Part shown: piece by piece, positions 6,544 through 12,954 of the stretch
How the letters are laid out: each line of letters opens with the position of its first letter
Position numbering within the stretch: position 1 is the first letter of the stretch
Source of the DNA: Phytoactinopolyspora endophytica
Lineage (GTDB): Bacteria; Actinomycetota; Actinomycetes; Jiangellales; Jiangellaceae
Assembly (NCBI RefSeq): GCF_004138495.1
Contig: NZ_ML142850.1
Span: forward strand, 222,977-235,930
Reading direction: 5' to 3'
DNA: 12,954 bases
Made by a program: the position numbers and the translations under genes
The notes under the pieces: generated by a model
Told to the model about the DNA's origin: nothing
The model's input: only the letters and a program-made list of their open reading frames with translations
The model's database searches: none

Positions 6544-6651
6544 ATGCCACAGCCTGGAAGCCACAGGTACGACGTTTGGCGCGCCCGCCTCCGCGAGGAG
6601 TCGGAGGTGTACGGCGTCGTCGCCCCGACGATGCTCGACCATCTCGGCTGA
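6544..6651 (+). CDS. Candidate 35-residue small ORF in the terC leader
   Basis: An ATG at 6544 opens a 35-residue frame that begins MPQPGSHRYDVWRARLREES and ends with TGA at 6649-6651. GGGAG at 6531-6535 lies 8 nt upstream, a good ribosome-binding site, and the perfect SigF-type promoter ends 54 nt upstream of the ATG. That is nearly the same spacing as at the hemerythrin gene. The composition is plausible for a short helical peptide rather than random translation of GC-rich DNA. I recognise no family. The 3' third of the ORF forms the left arm of a 16-bp inverted repeat, and its stop codon lies at the edge of the right arm, so it may act as a leader peptide for terC. It could also be a chance frame. 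Confidence 0.33.
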   Translation: MPQPGSHRYDVWRARLREESEVYGVVAPTMLDHLG

Positions 6652-6665
6652 CGACGCCGTACACC
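6606..6665 (+). promoter_or_regulatory. Perfect 16-bp inverted repeat just upstream of terC
   Basis: GGTGTACGGCGTCGTC (6606-6621) and GACGACGCCGTACACC (6650-6665) are exact reverse complements with a 28-nt loop. The stem ends 15 nt before the terC GTG, so in RNA it would sit next to the ribosome-binding region. A second stem, CCTCCG (6588-6593) with CGGAGG (6602-6607), shares bases 6606-6607 and would compete with its base. No T-run follows, so it is not a classic terminator. Confidence 0.55.
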
Positions 6666-6680
6666 GGGTGGCGTGGCAGC

Positions 6681-7712
6681 GTGCTCGACATCAGTATTCT
6701 GACCTGGACGACGACGATCGGCCTGATCGTCGTGCTGCTGGCGATCGACCTGGCATTCGCGGCCCTCCGGCCACACAGGGTGGGTTTCCGCGAGGCGACG
6801 GCCTGGTCGGTGTTCTACATCCTCGTCGCGGTCCTGTTCGGCGTGTGGTTCACGGCCCAGCACGGCGGTGATTTCGGCACGGAGTACTTCACCGGCTACA
6901 TCGTCGAGAAGAGCCTCTCTGTCGACAACCTCTTCGTCTTCGTCATCATCATGACCACGTTCGCCGTTCCGGAGGAACACCAACACATGGTGTTGACCTT
7001 CGGTATCGTGCTCGCGCTGATCATGCGAGCGATCTTCATCGCCGTCGGGGCCACACTACTGTCCCTGTTCTCGTTCATGTTCCTGCTGTTCGGACTGCTG
7101 CTCGTCTACACGGCCGTGCAACTGTTTCGGCATCGAGACGAAGATCCGGACATTGAGGACAACACCACTGTCAAGTTGGCGCGGCGTGTTCTTCCGGTCA
7201 CCCCTGAATACGTAGGGGGAAAGCTGGTCGCCCGGATCGATGGGCGCCGGATGGTCACCCCGCTGGTGATCGTGCTGCTGGCGATCGGCAGCGTCGACCT
7301 GCTGTTCGCGCTGGACTCCATCCCAGCGGTCTTCGGCATCACCGAGGAGCCCTACATTGTCTTCACAGCGAACGCGTTCGCGCTGCTCGGGCTGCGGGCC
7401 CTGTATTTTCTGGTGAAGGGTCTGCTGGACCGTCTGGTGTACCTCTCCACCGGGCTCTCGCTCATTCTGGCGTTCATCGGTCTCAAGCTGATCCTGCATT
7501 GGGCACACGTCGACATCGACGACCGTGTCCCGGAGATTCCCACCCTGCTCAGCCTCGCCGTCATCGTCGTTGTACTCGCCATCGTGATCGTAGCCAGCCT
7601 GCTCAAGACCAAGCGCCAACCGGGAGTGAAGGCGCACTCCGGCTCCTTGCGAGCACACCGCACCACAGCCGGCAAGGACGACCACGATCACACGCCGGAT
7701 CGGGGCGACTAA
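6681..7712 (+). CDS. TerC/Alx-family integral membrane protein
   Basis: This is a 343-residue polytopic membrane protein of the TerC family. Homologues include E. coli Alx and bacterial TerC proteins, associated with tellurite resistance and, more recently, with manganese export and metal loading of exported proteins. The two-fold family pattern is clear. The first half carries GYIVEKSLSVDNLFVF (Glu76, Asp82, Asn83) and the second half carries SVDLLFALDSIPAVFGIT (Asp206, Asp212). The acidic residues inside helices are the expected metal-handling positions. A hydrophilic loop of about 40 residues separates the halves, and the C-terminus ends in an Asp/His-rich tail (DDHDHTPDRGD). The start is GTG at 6681. 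The frame continues upstream, but that part overlaps the opposite-strand gene and lacks similarity. Ribosome-binding sequence is weak (GGGTGG), and a large inverted repeat precedes it. Confidence 0.88.
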   Translation: MLDISILTWTTTIGLIVVLLAIDLAFAALRPHRVGFREATAWSVFYILVAVLFGVWFTAQHGGDFGTEYFTGYIVEKSLSVDNLFVFVIIMTTFAVPEEHQHMVLTFGIVLALIMRAIFIAVGATLLSLFSFMFLLFGLLLVYTAVQLFRHRDEDPDIEDNTTVKLARRVLPVTPEYVGGKLVARIDGRRMVTPLVIVLLAIGSVDLLFALDSIPAVFGITEEPYIVFTANAFALLGLRALYFLVKGLLDRLVYLSTGLSLILAFIGLKLILHWAHVDIDDRVPEIPTLLSLAVIVVVLAIVIVASLLKTKRQPGVKAHSGSLRAHRTTAGKDDHDHTPDRGD

Positions 7713-7713
7713 C

Positions 7714-7749
7714 AGCGTTCACGAAGCGGGCTAGCGTTCGCGAAGCGGG
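7714..7749. repeat. Direct repeat of 17 bp (period 19) between terC and the DUF3140 gene
   Basis: AGCGTTCACGAAGCGGG (7714-7730) and AGCGTTCGCGAAGCGGG (7733-7749) differ at one base. The second copy encodes the C-terminal codons of the DUF3140 gene, and the first lies just past its stop, so it looks like a small duplication of the gene's 3' end. TTCGCGAA in the second copy is a palindrome. No strong terminator stem is seen. Confidence 0.6.
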
Positions 7750-8069
7750 TCGTGGCCGACGTTCATCAGCCGGTGCCGCCTGCGCTCGTCGTTGACAACG
7801 TCCTCCTTGGTCAACCCGTCGGTCTCGTTTTCCACGATCTCGATGACCTTCTCCATGGTGTTGAAATCGTCGTTGGTGACATCCGTTCGCCGCTTGCCAA
7901 GGATCTCGACGACGCCCCGGCCGAGCGGGGGCGGCGCGGGGCCACCGGGCTTGGGCGGGGACAGGCCGGGCTCGGTGCCCAACCACGCCGTCAGCTCCTG
8001 CGACGTCATGTTCACCACCTGGTGAAAGCGTTCCCAGAGCTCTTCCACCTCGAGGGATGTGCGTGCCAT
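7731..8069 (-). CDS. DUF3140 family protein
   Basis: This is a 112-residue soluble protein that matches DUF3140, a small family common in actinobacteria with no known function. The N-terminal ELWERFHQVVNMTSQELTAWL helix (residues about 10-30) and the later VEILGKRRTDVTNDD and RRRHRLMNVGHDPLR motifs (about 54-68 and 97-110) are the features I rely on. A Pro/Gly-rich insert (PPKPGGPAPPPLG, residues about 38-50) separates the two parts and is longer than I would expect. The start at 8069 has AAGGA 6 nt upstream, with a second purine-rich block before it. Reading further upstream adds only Arg-rich residues. The gene converges on terC with 18 bp between stops and is divergent from the formate dehydrogenase operon. 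Confidence 0.8.
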   Translation of the reverse strand: MARTSLEVEELWERFHQVVNMTSQELTAWLGTEPGLSPPKPGGPAPPPLGRGVVEILGKRRTDVTNDDFNTMEKVIEIVENETDGLTKEDVVNDERRRHRLMNVGHDPLRER

Positions 8070-8108
8070 GGCGAATCCTTCCCTCCGTCGACGCCTTGCC
8101 CGCGATCT

Positions 8109-8134
8109 GTACCCGCCCAGGCTGCGGCTCACGC
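8109..8134 (-). promoter_or_regulatory. Possible SigB-type promoter for the DUF3140 gene
   Basis: On the minus strand GCGT (8134-8131), 16 nt and GGGTAC (8114-8109) fit the loose SigB consensus GNNT-N14-16-GGGTA(C/T). The -10 ends 39 nt before the ATG at 8069, the same distance as at the other minus-strand gene. In GC-rich DNA a motif of this looseness can occur by chance. Confidence 0.33.
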
Positions 8135-8182
8135 CCTACCGGCCAGGGCTGCCGCCCAACCGGCGGAAGAGGCAGGAGTGAC

Positions 8183-8207
8183 GTATGGATCTCGATGTAC
8201 GGGGTAC
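8183..8207 (+). promoter_or_regulatory. Possible SigB-type promoter for the formate dehydrogenase operon
   Basis: GTAT at 8183-8186, a 15-nt spacer and GGGTAC at 8202-8207 match the SigB consensus, with a -35 one base away from GTTT. The -10 ends 60 nt before the fdhA GTG at 8268. GTAC occurs twice around the -10 (8197-8200 and 8204-8207), giving a short GTAC-GGG-GTAC symmetry. No better promoter is visible in the 198-nt gap. Confidence 0.45.
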
Positions 8208-8267
8208 CGCACGAGCACGAAACCGGAACGAGGTGCGAAGCGCAACCATGCGCGGAGGTGACACACC

Positions 8268-11200
8268 GTGGGGCTGAAGACGTGGCTCGACCATTGGCCG
8301 GTATACCGCCAGCTCACCGGTTCCGACCCGCTGGGACGTGGGTCCGCGAGCATGTCGCAGCGCAGTGCCGGCCTGATGCCGCGGACAGCCACCGCGAACA
8401 AGGTGGTGAAGTCGATCTGTCCGTACTGCGCCGTCGGCTGTGGGCAGAACATCTACGTCGACGACGGTCACGTCACCCAGATAGAGGGCGACGAGGACAG
8501 TCCCATCTCGCGCGGGCGGCTGTGCCCGAAGGGCGCCGCCAGCGAGCAGCTGGTCAACTCCCCTACGCGCGAGACCACGGTGCGCTATAGACGGCCGTAC
8601 GGCACCGAGTGGGAAGACCTCGACCTCGATACCGCACTCGACATGATCGCCGACCGGGTCATCAGCACCCGCCGTCGCACCTGGCAGGACACGGACGAGC
8701 ACGGGCGGTTCCTCAACCGGACCATGGGCATCTCGCATCTGGGCGGGGCGACCCTGGACAACGAGGAGAACTACCTCATCAAGAAGCTCTACACAGCTCT
8801 CGGCGCGATACAGATCGAGAACCAGGCGCGTATTTGACACTCCTCCACCGTCCCCGGTCTGGGGACCTCGTTCGGGCGCGGCGGCGCCACCACCTTCCAG
8901 CAGGACCTGCAGAACTCCGATTGCATCGTGATCCAGGGGTCCAACATGGCCGAGTGCCACCCGGTCGGGTTCCAATGGGTGATGGAGGCGAAGCAGCGCG
9001 GCGCCACCGTGATCCACGTCGATCCTCGGTTCACCCGCACCAGCGCCCTCGCGGACCTGCACGCGCCGTTGCGCGCCGGCGCCGACATCGCCTTCCTCGG
9101 CGGGTTGATCAACTACGTGCTCTCCAACGAGCTCGACTTCCGCGAGTACGTCGTGCAGTACACGAACGCTGCGGCGATCATCGACGAGGAGTTCCAGGAC
9201 ACCGAGGACCTCGACGGGCTGTTCTCCGGATACGACGAGGAGAGCATGACGTACGACCCGCTGACGTGGGCCTACCAGGGCGCACGCGCCACCGCTGCGG
9301 CCGGGCACCGGGACATGCCCAAACCCGATGTCGATCGCTCGGCCGCAGCCGAGGAAGCCGGTGCCGGCGCCGGCGAGGAGGCCGGTTCGGGCGGACCACC
9401 CGTCGCCGGTAAGCCGTATCGCGATCCGACGCTGCAGGACCCACGCTGCGTGTTCCAGATCCTCAAGCGGCATTTCGCGCGCTACACACCGGAGGCGGTG
9501 GAGCAGATATGCGGCCTGTCCAAGGAGCAGTTCCTCCAGGTGGCGCATGCGGTGACGCGCAGCTCCGGGCGGGACAAGACAACAGCATGGGTGTACTCCG
9601 TCGGGTGGACGCAGCACACCGTCGGGGTCCAGTACATCCGCACGGCAGCGATCCTGCAACTGCTGCTGGGGAACATCGGCCGGCCCGGAGGCGGCATCCT
9701 CGCACTGCGCGGGCACGCCTCGATCCAGGGCTCGACCGACATCCCCACGCTGTTCAACCTTCTCCCCGGCTACATCCCGGTTCCGCATGCACGCCACGAC
9801 GAGACGTTGGACGAGTTCGTCGAGGCCGACGCCGGCAGTACCGGGTTCTGGGGGAACATGAAGGCGTACACGGTCAGCCTGCTCAAGGCCTGGTGGGGCC
9901 CGCATGCCACCGAGGACAACGACTTCTGCTTCGGCTACCTGCCGCGTGTCACCGGTGACCACGGCACCTATCGAACCGTGCTCGACCAGGTCGCCGGCAA
10001 GGTCAAGGGGTACTTCGTGATCGGAGAGAACCCGGCCGTCGGGTCGGCCAACGCCAAGCTGCAGCGGCTGGGCCTGGCCAACCTCGAGTGGCTCGTCGTG
10101 CGCGACCTGCAGATGATCGAGACCGCGACGTTCTGGCAGAACGCGCCCGAGCTGGAGACCGGCGAGCTCGAGACCGAGCGGATCGGTACCGAGGTGTTCT
10201 TCCTCCCGGCCGCCGCGCACACCGAGAAGGACGGTACCTTCACCAACACTCAGCGTCTGCTGCAGTGGCACCACAAGGCTGTCGAACCGGAGGGGGACCG
10301 CCGCAGCGACCTGTGGTTCTACTACCACCTCGGCCGCCGGATCCGGCAGAAGCTGGCCACCTCGACGGACCCGCGCGACCGGCCCGTGCTGGAGCTGACC
10401 TGGCAGTACCCGACGGAGCGCGAACACGAGGAGCCGAGCGCGGAGGCGGTGCTGCGCGAGATCAACGGGTTCGGCCCGGATGGCTCCCCGCTCTCGTCCT
10501 ACACCCAGCTCGCCGACGACGGATCGACGTCCTGCGGCTGCTGGATCTACTGCGGCTGTTACAAGGACGGTGTGAACCAGACGGCGCGCCGCAAGCCCGG
10601 TTCCGAGCAGTCCTGGGTGGCGCCGGAATGGGCCTGGGCCTGGCCGGACAATCGCCGGATCATCTACAACCGGGCCTCCGCCGACCCGGACGGGCGGCCG
10701 TGGAGTGACCGGAAGGCCTATGTCTGGTGGGACGCCGGGCAACAGAGATGGACCGGCCACGACACACCCGACTTCGAGGCCACGAAGCCTCCGGACTTCC
10801 AGCCGGAGGAGGGTGCGAAGGCACAACACGCGCTCGCCGGCACGGACGCGTTCATCATGCAGACCGACGGCAAGGCATGGCTCTACGTGCCGACCGGACT
10901 GCTGGACGGGCCGCTGCCGACGCACTACGAGCCGGAGGAGTCGCCCGTCGGCAACCTGCTCTACGGCCAGCAGGCCAACCCTGCCCGGCGGCTCTACCGC
11001 CATCCGGCCAACCCGTACCAGCCCTCCGGCTCGGACGTCTTCCCGTACGTGTTCACCACCTACCGGCTGACCGAGCATCACACGGCCGGCGGCATGAGCC
11101 GGTTCCTGCCCTACCTCTCCGAGCTGCAGCCCGAGTTCTTCTGCGAAGTCTCGCCGGATCTGGCTGAACAGCGTGGTCTGCAGAACGGCGGGTGGGCGAC

Positions 11201-11546
11201 GATCGTCACCGCGCGCGCGGCGGTCGAGGCGCGGGTCCTGGTCACCGAGCGCATTCGGCCGCTACAGGTCCAGGGCCGGACGGTGCATCAGGTCGGGGTG
11301 CCGTACCACTGGGGACCGAACGGCCTGTCCACCGGCGACGCCGGCAACGAGCTGCTCCCGGCCGTGCTGGACCCGAACGTCAACATTCAGGAGTCCAAGG
11401 CCGCGACCTGCGACGTCGTCCCCGGTCGGCGTCCACGCGGAGTTGACCTCCCACGGCTCGTCGCCGACTACCGTGCCCGGGCCGGGATCGCCGAACAGGC
11501 CGGTGACACCCGGTGGACGGGCACAGAAGGGACGGCGAGCGCATGA
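8268..11546 (+). CDS. fdhA: Formate dehydrogenase catalytic (alpha) subunit, selenoprotein with in-frame TGA
   Basis: This is a molybdenum/tungsten bis-MGD formate dehydrogenase of the long FDH-N/O type, 1092 residues counting selenocysteine. The N-terminal [4Fe-4S] motif is Cys51, Cys54, Cys58 and Cys86, followed by the electron-relay Lys88 in LCPKG. The TGA at 8835-8837 is residue 190 in the context QARI-U-HSSTVPGLG, the position of the Mo-ligating Sec/Cys with the catalytic His next to it; a SECIS-like hairpin follows. The frame then runs unbroken to 11546 with clear FDH sequence throughout. This includes the MGD-binding C-terminal domain (HHTAGGMSRFLPYL to GVPYHWGPNG). GTG at 8268 has GGAGG at 8254-8258. 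No twin-arginine signal is present, so the active site is predicted to be cytoplasmic. An Ala/Gly/Glu-rich insert lies at residues about 343-385 and a CGCWIYCGC cluster at 756-764. A gene caller ignoring Sec would split it into two ORFs. Confidence 0.93.
8835..8875 (+). promoter_or_regulatory. Selenocysteine TGA codon with bacterial SECIS hairpin
   Basis: After TGA (8835-8837) come 18 nt and then GGTCT (8856-8860), flanked by the perfect 6-bp stem GTCCCC (8850-8855) and GGGGAC (8861-8866). E. coli fdhF has the same GGUCU apical loop, also 18 nt after its UGA, and SelB binds it. The hairpin lies inside the coding frame and encodes HSSTVPGLGTS. Confidence 0.88.
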
Positions 11547-12487
11547 CCAACCAGCTGTACGGACCCGTCGACGACGTCACCTGGCAGGCGGGGTACCCGG
11601 ACGACCATCCGCCCCGAGTGGGGTTCCTCACCGACACCAGCGTCTGCATCGGCTGCAAGGCGTGCGAGGTCGCTTGCAAGGAATGGAACCTGGTGCCCGA
11701 GGAGGGCATGGACCTGCTCGGCACGTCGTACGACAACACCGGCGACCTCGGTGCGAACACCTGGCGGCACGTCGCGTTCATCGAGAAGGCGGCGCCACGC
11801 CGGGAGCTGGTGGACCTCGGTATGCCGGGGAACGGGCCACCCGGCGGCGCCCCCGGGGACGGTTCCGCAGGACTGTCCGCGGCACCTCCCGGCGGGCAGG
11901 AGACCGAGGAGCCCGGGCGGGACATGCAGTGGCTGATGATGTCCGACGTCTGCAAACACTGCACGCATGCCGCCTGCCTCGACGTCTGCCCCACCGGCTC
12001 GCTGTTCCGCACCGAGTTCGGCACTGTGGTGGTGCAGGAAGACATCTGCAACGGCTGCGGCTACTGCGTGCCCGCATGCCCGTACGGCGTGCTCGACGTC
12101 CGTCCCGATGACGGCCGCGCCTGGAAGTGCACGCTATGCTACGACCGTCTCTCCGACGGCATGGAGCCGGCCTGCGCCAAGGCCTGCCCGACCGACTCGA
12201 TTCAGTTCGGACCGTTGGATGAGCTGCGCGAACGCGGTCAGCAGCGGGTTGAGGAGCTGCGCGGTGCCGGTGTCGAGGAGGCCCGTCTGTACGGCGAGAG
12301 CCCGGACGACGGCGTGGGCGGCGACGGCGCGTTCTTCCTTCTGCTGGACGAGCCGGAGGTGTACGGGCTGCCGCCGGACCCGGTGGTGACGACGCGAGAC
12401 CTGCCGTCGATGTGGAAGCACGCGGCGGCCGCCGGACTCACCGCGGCCGCCACGGTGATCGCCGCCTTTGTGGGTAGTAGACGGTGA
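11543..12487 (+). CDS. fdhB: Formate dehydrogenase iron-sulfur (beta) subunit
   Basis: This is a 314-residue ferredoxin-type subunit that carries electrons from FdhA to the membrane. Four [4Fe-4S] sets are visible. The first is Cys35, 38, 41 and 45 (CIGCKACEVAC), the second Cys137, 140, 145 and 149 (CKHCTHAACLDVC), and the third Cys169, 172, 175 and 179 (CNGCGYCVPAC). The fourth is Cys196, 199, 211 and 215. A C-terminal hydrophobic helix (residues about 292-311) follows MWKHAAA, like the single anchor helix of E. coli FdnH. A Gly/Pro-rich insert at residues about 93-126, between the first and second cluster motifs, has no counterpart in FdnH that I recall. The ATG overlaps the fdhA stop by 4 bp. 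There is no signal peptide, in line with a cytoplasm-facing FdhA. Confidence 0.92.
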   Translation: MTNQLYGPVDDVTWQAGYPDDHPPRVGFLTDTSVCIGCKACEVACKEWNLVPEEGMDLLGTSYDNTGDLGANTWRHVAFIEKAAPRRELVDLGMPGNGPPGGAPGDGSAGLSAAPPGGQETEEPGRDMQWLMMSDVCKHCTHAACLDVCPTGSLFRTEFGTVVVQEDICNGCGYCVPACPYGVLDVRPDDGRAWKCTLCYDRLSDGMEPACAKACPTDSIQFGPLDELRERGQQRVEELRGAGVEEARLYGESPDDGVGGDGAFFLLLDEPEVYGLPPDPVVTTRDLPSMWKHAAAAGLTAAATVIAAFVGSRR

Positions 12488-12556
12488 GCGACAACGCACG
12501 ACGATCACCCTCGGCGACGAGGAGATGGTGGGCGACGACGAGAGAGGGAGGACCGC

Positions 12557-12954
12557 GTGCCACGGACGACGGCGCGGCGTGGCGGTGAGCAGGCCATGGT
12601 GCCGCGCGCCGAGTTCCAGTCCTATTACGGCCGCCCGATCATCAAACCTCCGACGTGGAAGAACCCCGACGTGCCCGCGTACTTCTTCCTCGGTGGCCTG
12701 GCCGGCGCGTCGTCGGCGATGGCCGCCCTAGGAGATATGTCCGGACGGCCACGGCTGGCGCGGGTCGGCTGCCTGGCGGCTGCGGCCGGTGCGGCCGGGG
12801 GGACGGTGGCGTTGATCCACGATCTCGGCCGGCCGGAGCGGTTCCTGAACATGCTGCGGGTGTTCAAGCCGACGTCGCCGTTGAGCATGGGCTCGTGGCT
12901 GCTGGCGTCGTTCGGCACCCTCTCCGGGGCCGCGGCCGCATCGACGGTGACCGG
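12557..12954 (+). CDS. NrfD/PsrC-type membrane subunit of the formate dehydrogenase (3' truncated by window)
   Basis: The first 132 codons of a polytopic membrane protein of the NrfD/PsrC (polysulfide reductase anchor) family are present; the gene runs off the window. After a short polar N-terminus come YYGRPIIKPPTWKNPDVPAY, a first helix FFLGGLAGASSAMAAL, and a second helix ending in HDLGRPERFLNMLRVFKPTSP. The motif GRPxRFxNMLRxFKPxSPxSxGSW is typical of this family near the quinone site. The start is GTG at 12557 because GGGAGG (12546-12551) lies 5 nt upstream; ATG at 12596 is the alternative. The gene follows fdhB by 69 nt. It is expected to anchor FdhAB and pass electrons to the quinone pool, in place of the cytochrome b subunit of E. 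coli FDH-N. Confidence 0.88.
   Translation, partial: MPRTTARRGGEQAMVPRAEFQSYYGRPIIKPPTWKNPDVPAYFFLGGLAGASSAMAALGDMSGRPRLARVGCLAAAAGAAGGTVALIHDLGRPERFLNMLRVFKPTSPLSMGSWLLASFGTLSGAAAASTVT

Noticed and set aside
6297..6680. N-terminal extension of the TerC protein by up to 128 codons
   Set aside because: The extension overlaps the opposite-strand gene and the promoter region and shows no membrane or TerC character. TerC homology starts right at the GTG at 6681.
6491..6680. A yybP-ykoY manganese riboswitch in the terC leader
   Set aside because: A GGGAGTA sequence at 6531-6537 resembles part of the consensus, but I could not find the other conserved loop in a suitable fold. A covariance model search (Rfam yybP-ykoY) would decide.
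8835..8837. Reading the TGA in fdhA as a nonsense mutation or pseudogene
   Set aside because: The frame continues with fully conserved formate dehydrogenase sequence, the TGA is exactly at the Sec/Cys active-site position, and a SECIS-type hairpin follows at the canonical distance.
8136..11081. A 981-codon open frame on the minus strand opposite fdhA
   Set aside because: It is the antisense shadow of a GC-rich gene. Its translation is low in structure and unlike any family, while the plus strand has clear formate dehydrogenase motifs throughout.
12484..12556. GTG at 12484 overlapping the fdhB stop as the start of the next gene
   Set aside because: It is not in the NrfD frame and meets a stop within about 35 codons. 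GTG at 12557 has a strong ribosome-binding site and is in frame.
1..12954. tRNA or rRNA genes, CRISPR arrays, insertion sequences or phage attachment sites
   Set aside because: I saw no cloverleaf with a T-loop motif, no regularly spaced identical repeats with unique spacers, and no transposase or terminal inverted repeats with target duplications.

Overview
This is a high-GC window with tightly overlapped genes (repeated 4-bp ATGA/GTGA start-stop overlaps), GTG starts and promoter-like motifs of the actinobacterial SigB/SigF type. Together with DUF3140- and DUF6098-type proteins this points to an actinomycete (Actinomycetota). I cannot name a genus from the sequence alone.

Layout. Positions 1-4353 hold the 3' end of mnhA/mrpA followed by mnhB, C, D, E, F and G, all co-directional and each overlapping the next by 4 bp. 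This is a complete Mrp-type cation/proton antiporter operon except for the missing 5' part of mnhA. Next comes a hemerythrin-domain protein (4515-5075) behind a near-consensus GTTT-N15-GGGTAG promoter. A more AT-rich patch leads into a DUF6098-like gene (5293-5802), which is followed by three 15-bp tandem repeats. A small membrane protein with a coiled-coil-like region lies on the minus strand (5880-6389). It is divergent from a TerC-family membrane protein (6681-7712). The terC leader holds a perfect GTTT-N15-GGGTAT promoter, a possible 35-codon small ORF and a perfect 16-bp inverted repeat just upstream of the start. A DUF3140 gene (7731-8069, minus) converges on terC.

Positions 8268-12954 hold a formate dehydrogenase operon. 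The catalytic subunit fdhA (8268-11546) is read through an in-frame TGA at 8835-8837 that is very probably selenocysteine: the residue context is that of the active site, and the DNA just downstream forms a hairpin with a GGTCT loop 18 nt after the TGA, as in E. coli fdhF. It is followed by a four-cluster ferredoxin-like subunit (fdhB) and the start of an NrfD-type membrane anchor that runs off the window.

How it fits together. The Mrp complex and the formate dehydrogenase are both membrane bioenergetic systems. The genes between and beside them (hemerythrin, small membrane protein, TerC, DUF3140) look like general-stress functions. SigB/SigF-like promoter motifs can be read upstream of five transcription units: two are strong, three rest on the looser GNNT -35. 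The main hypothesis from this window is a locally clustered SigB-type regulon that may include selenoprotein formate oxidation. A second is that terC is controlled through a structured leader with a small ORF.
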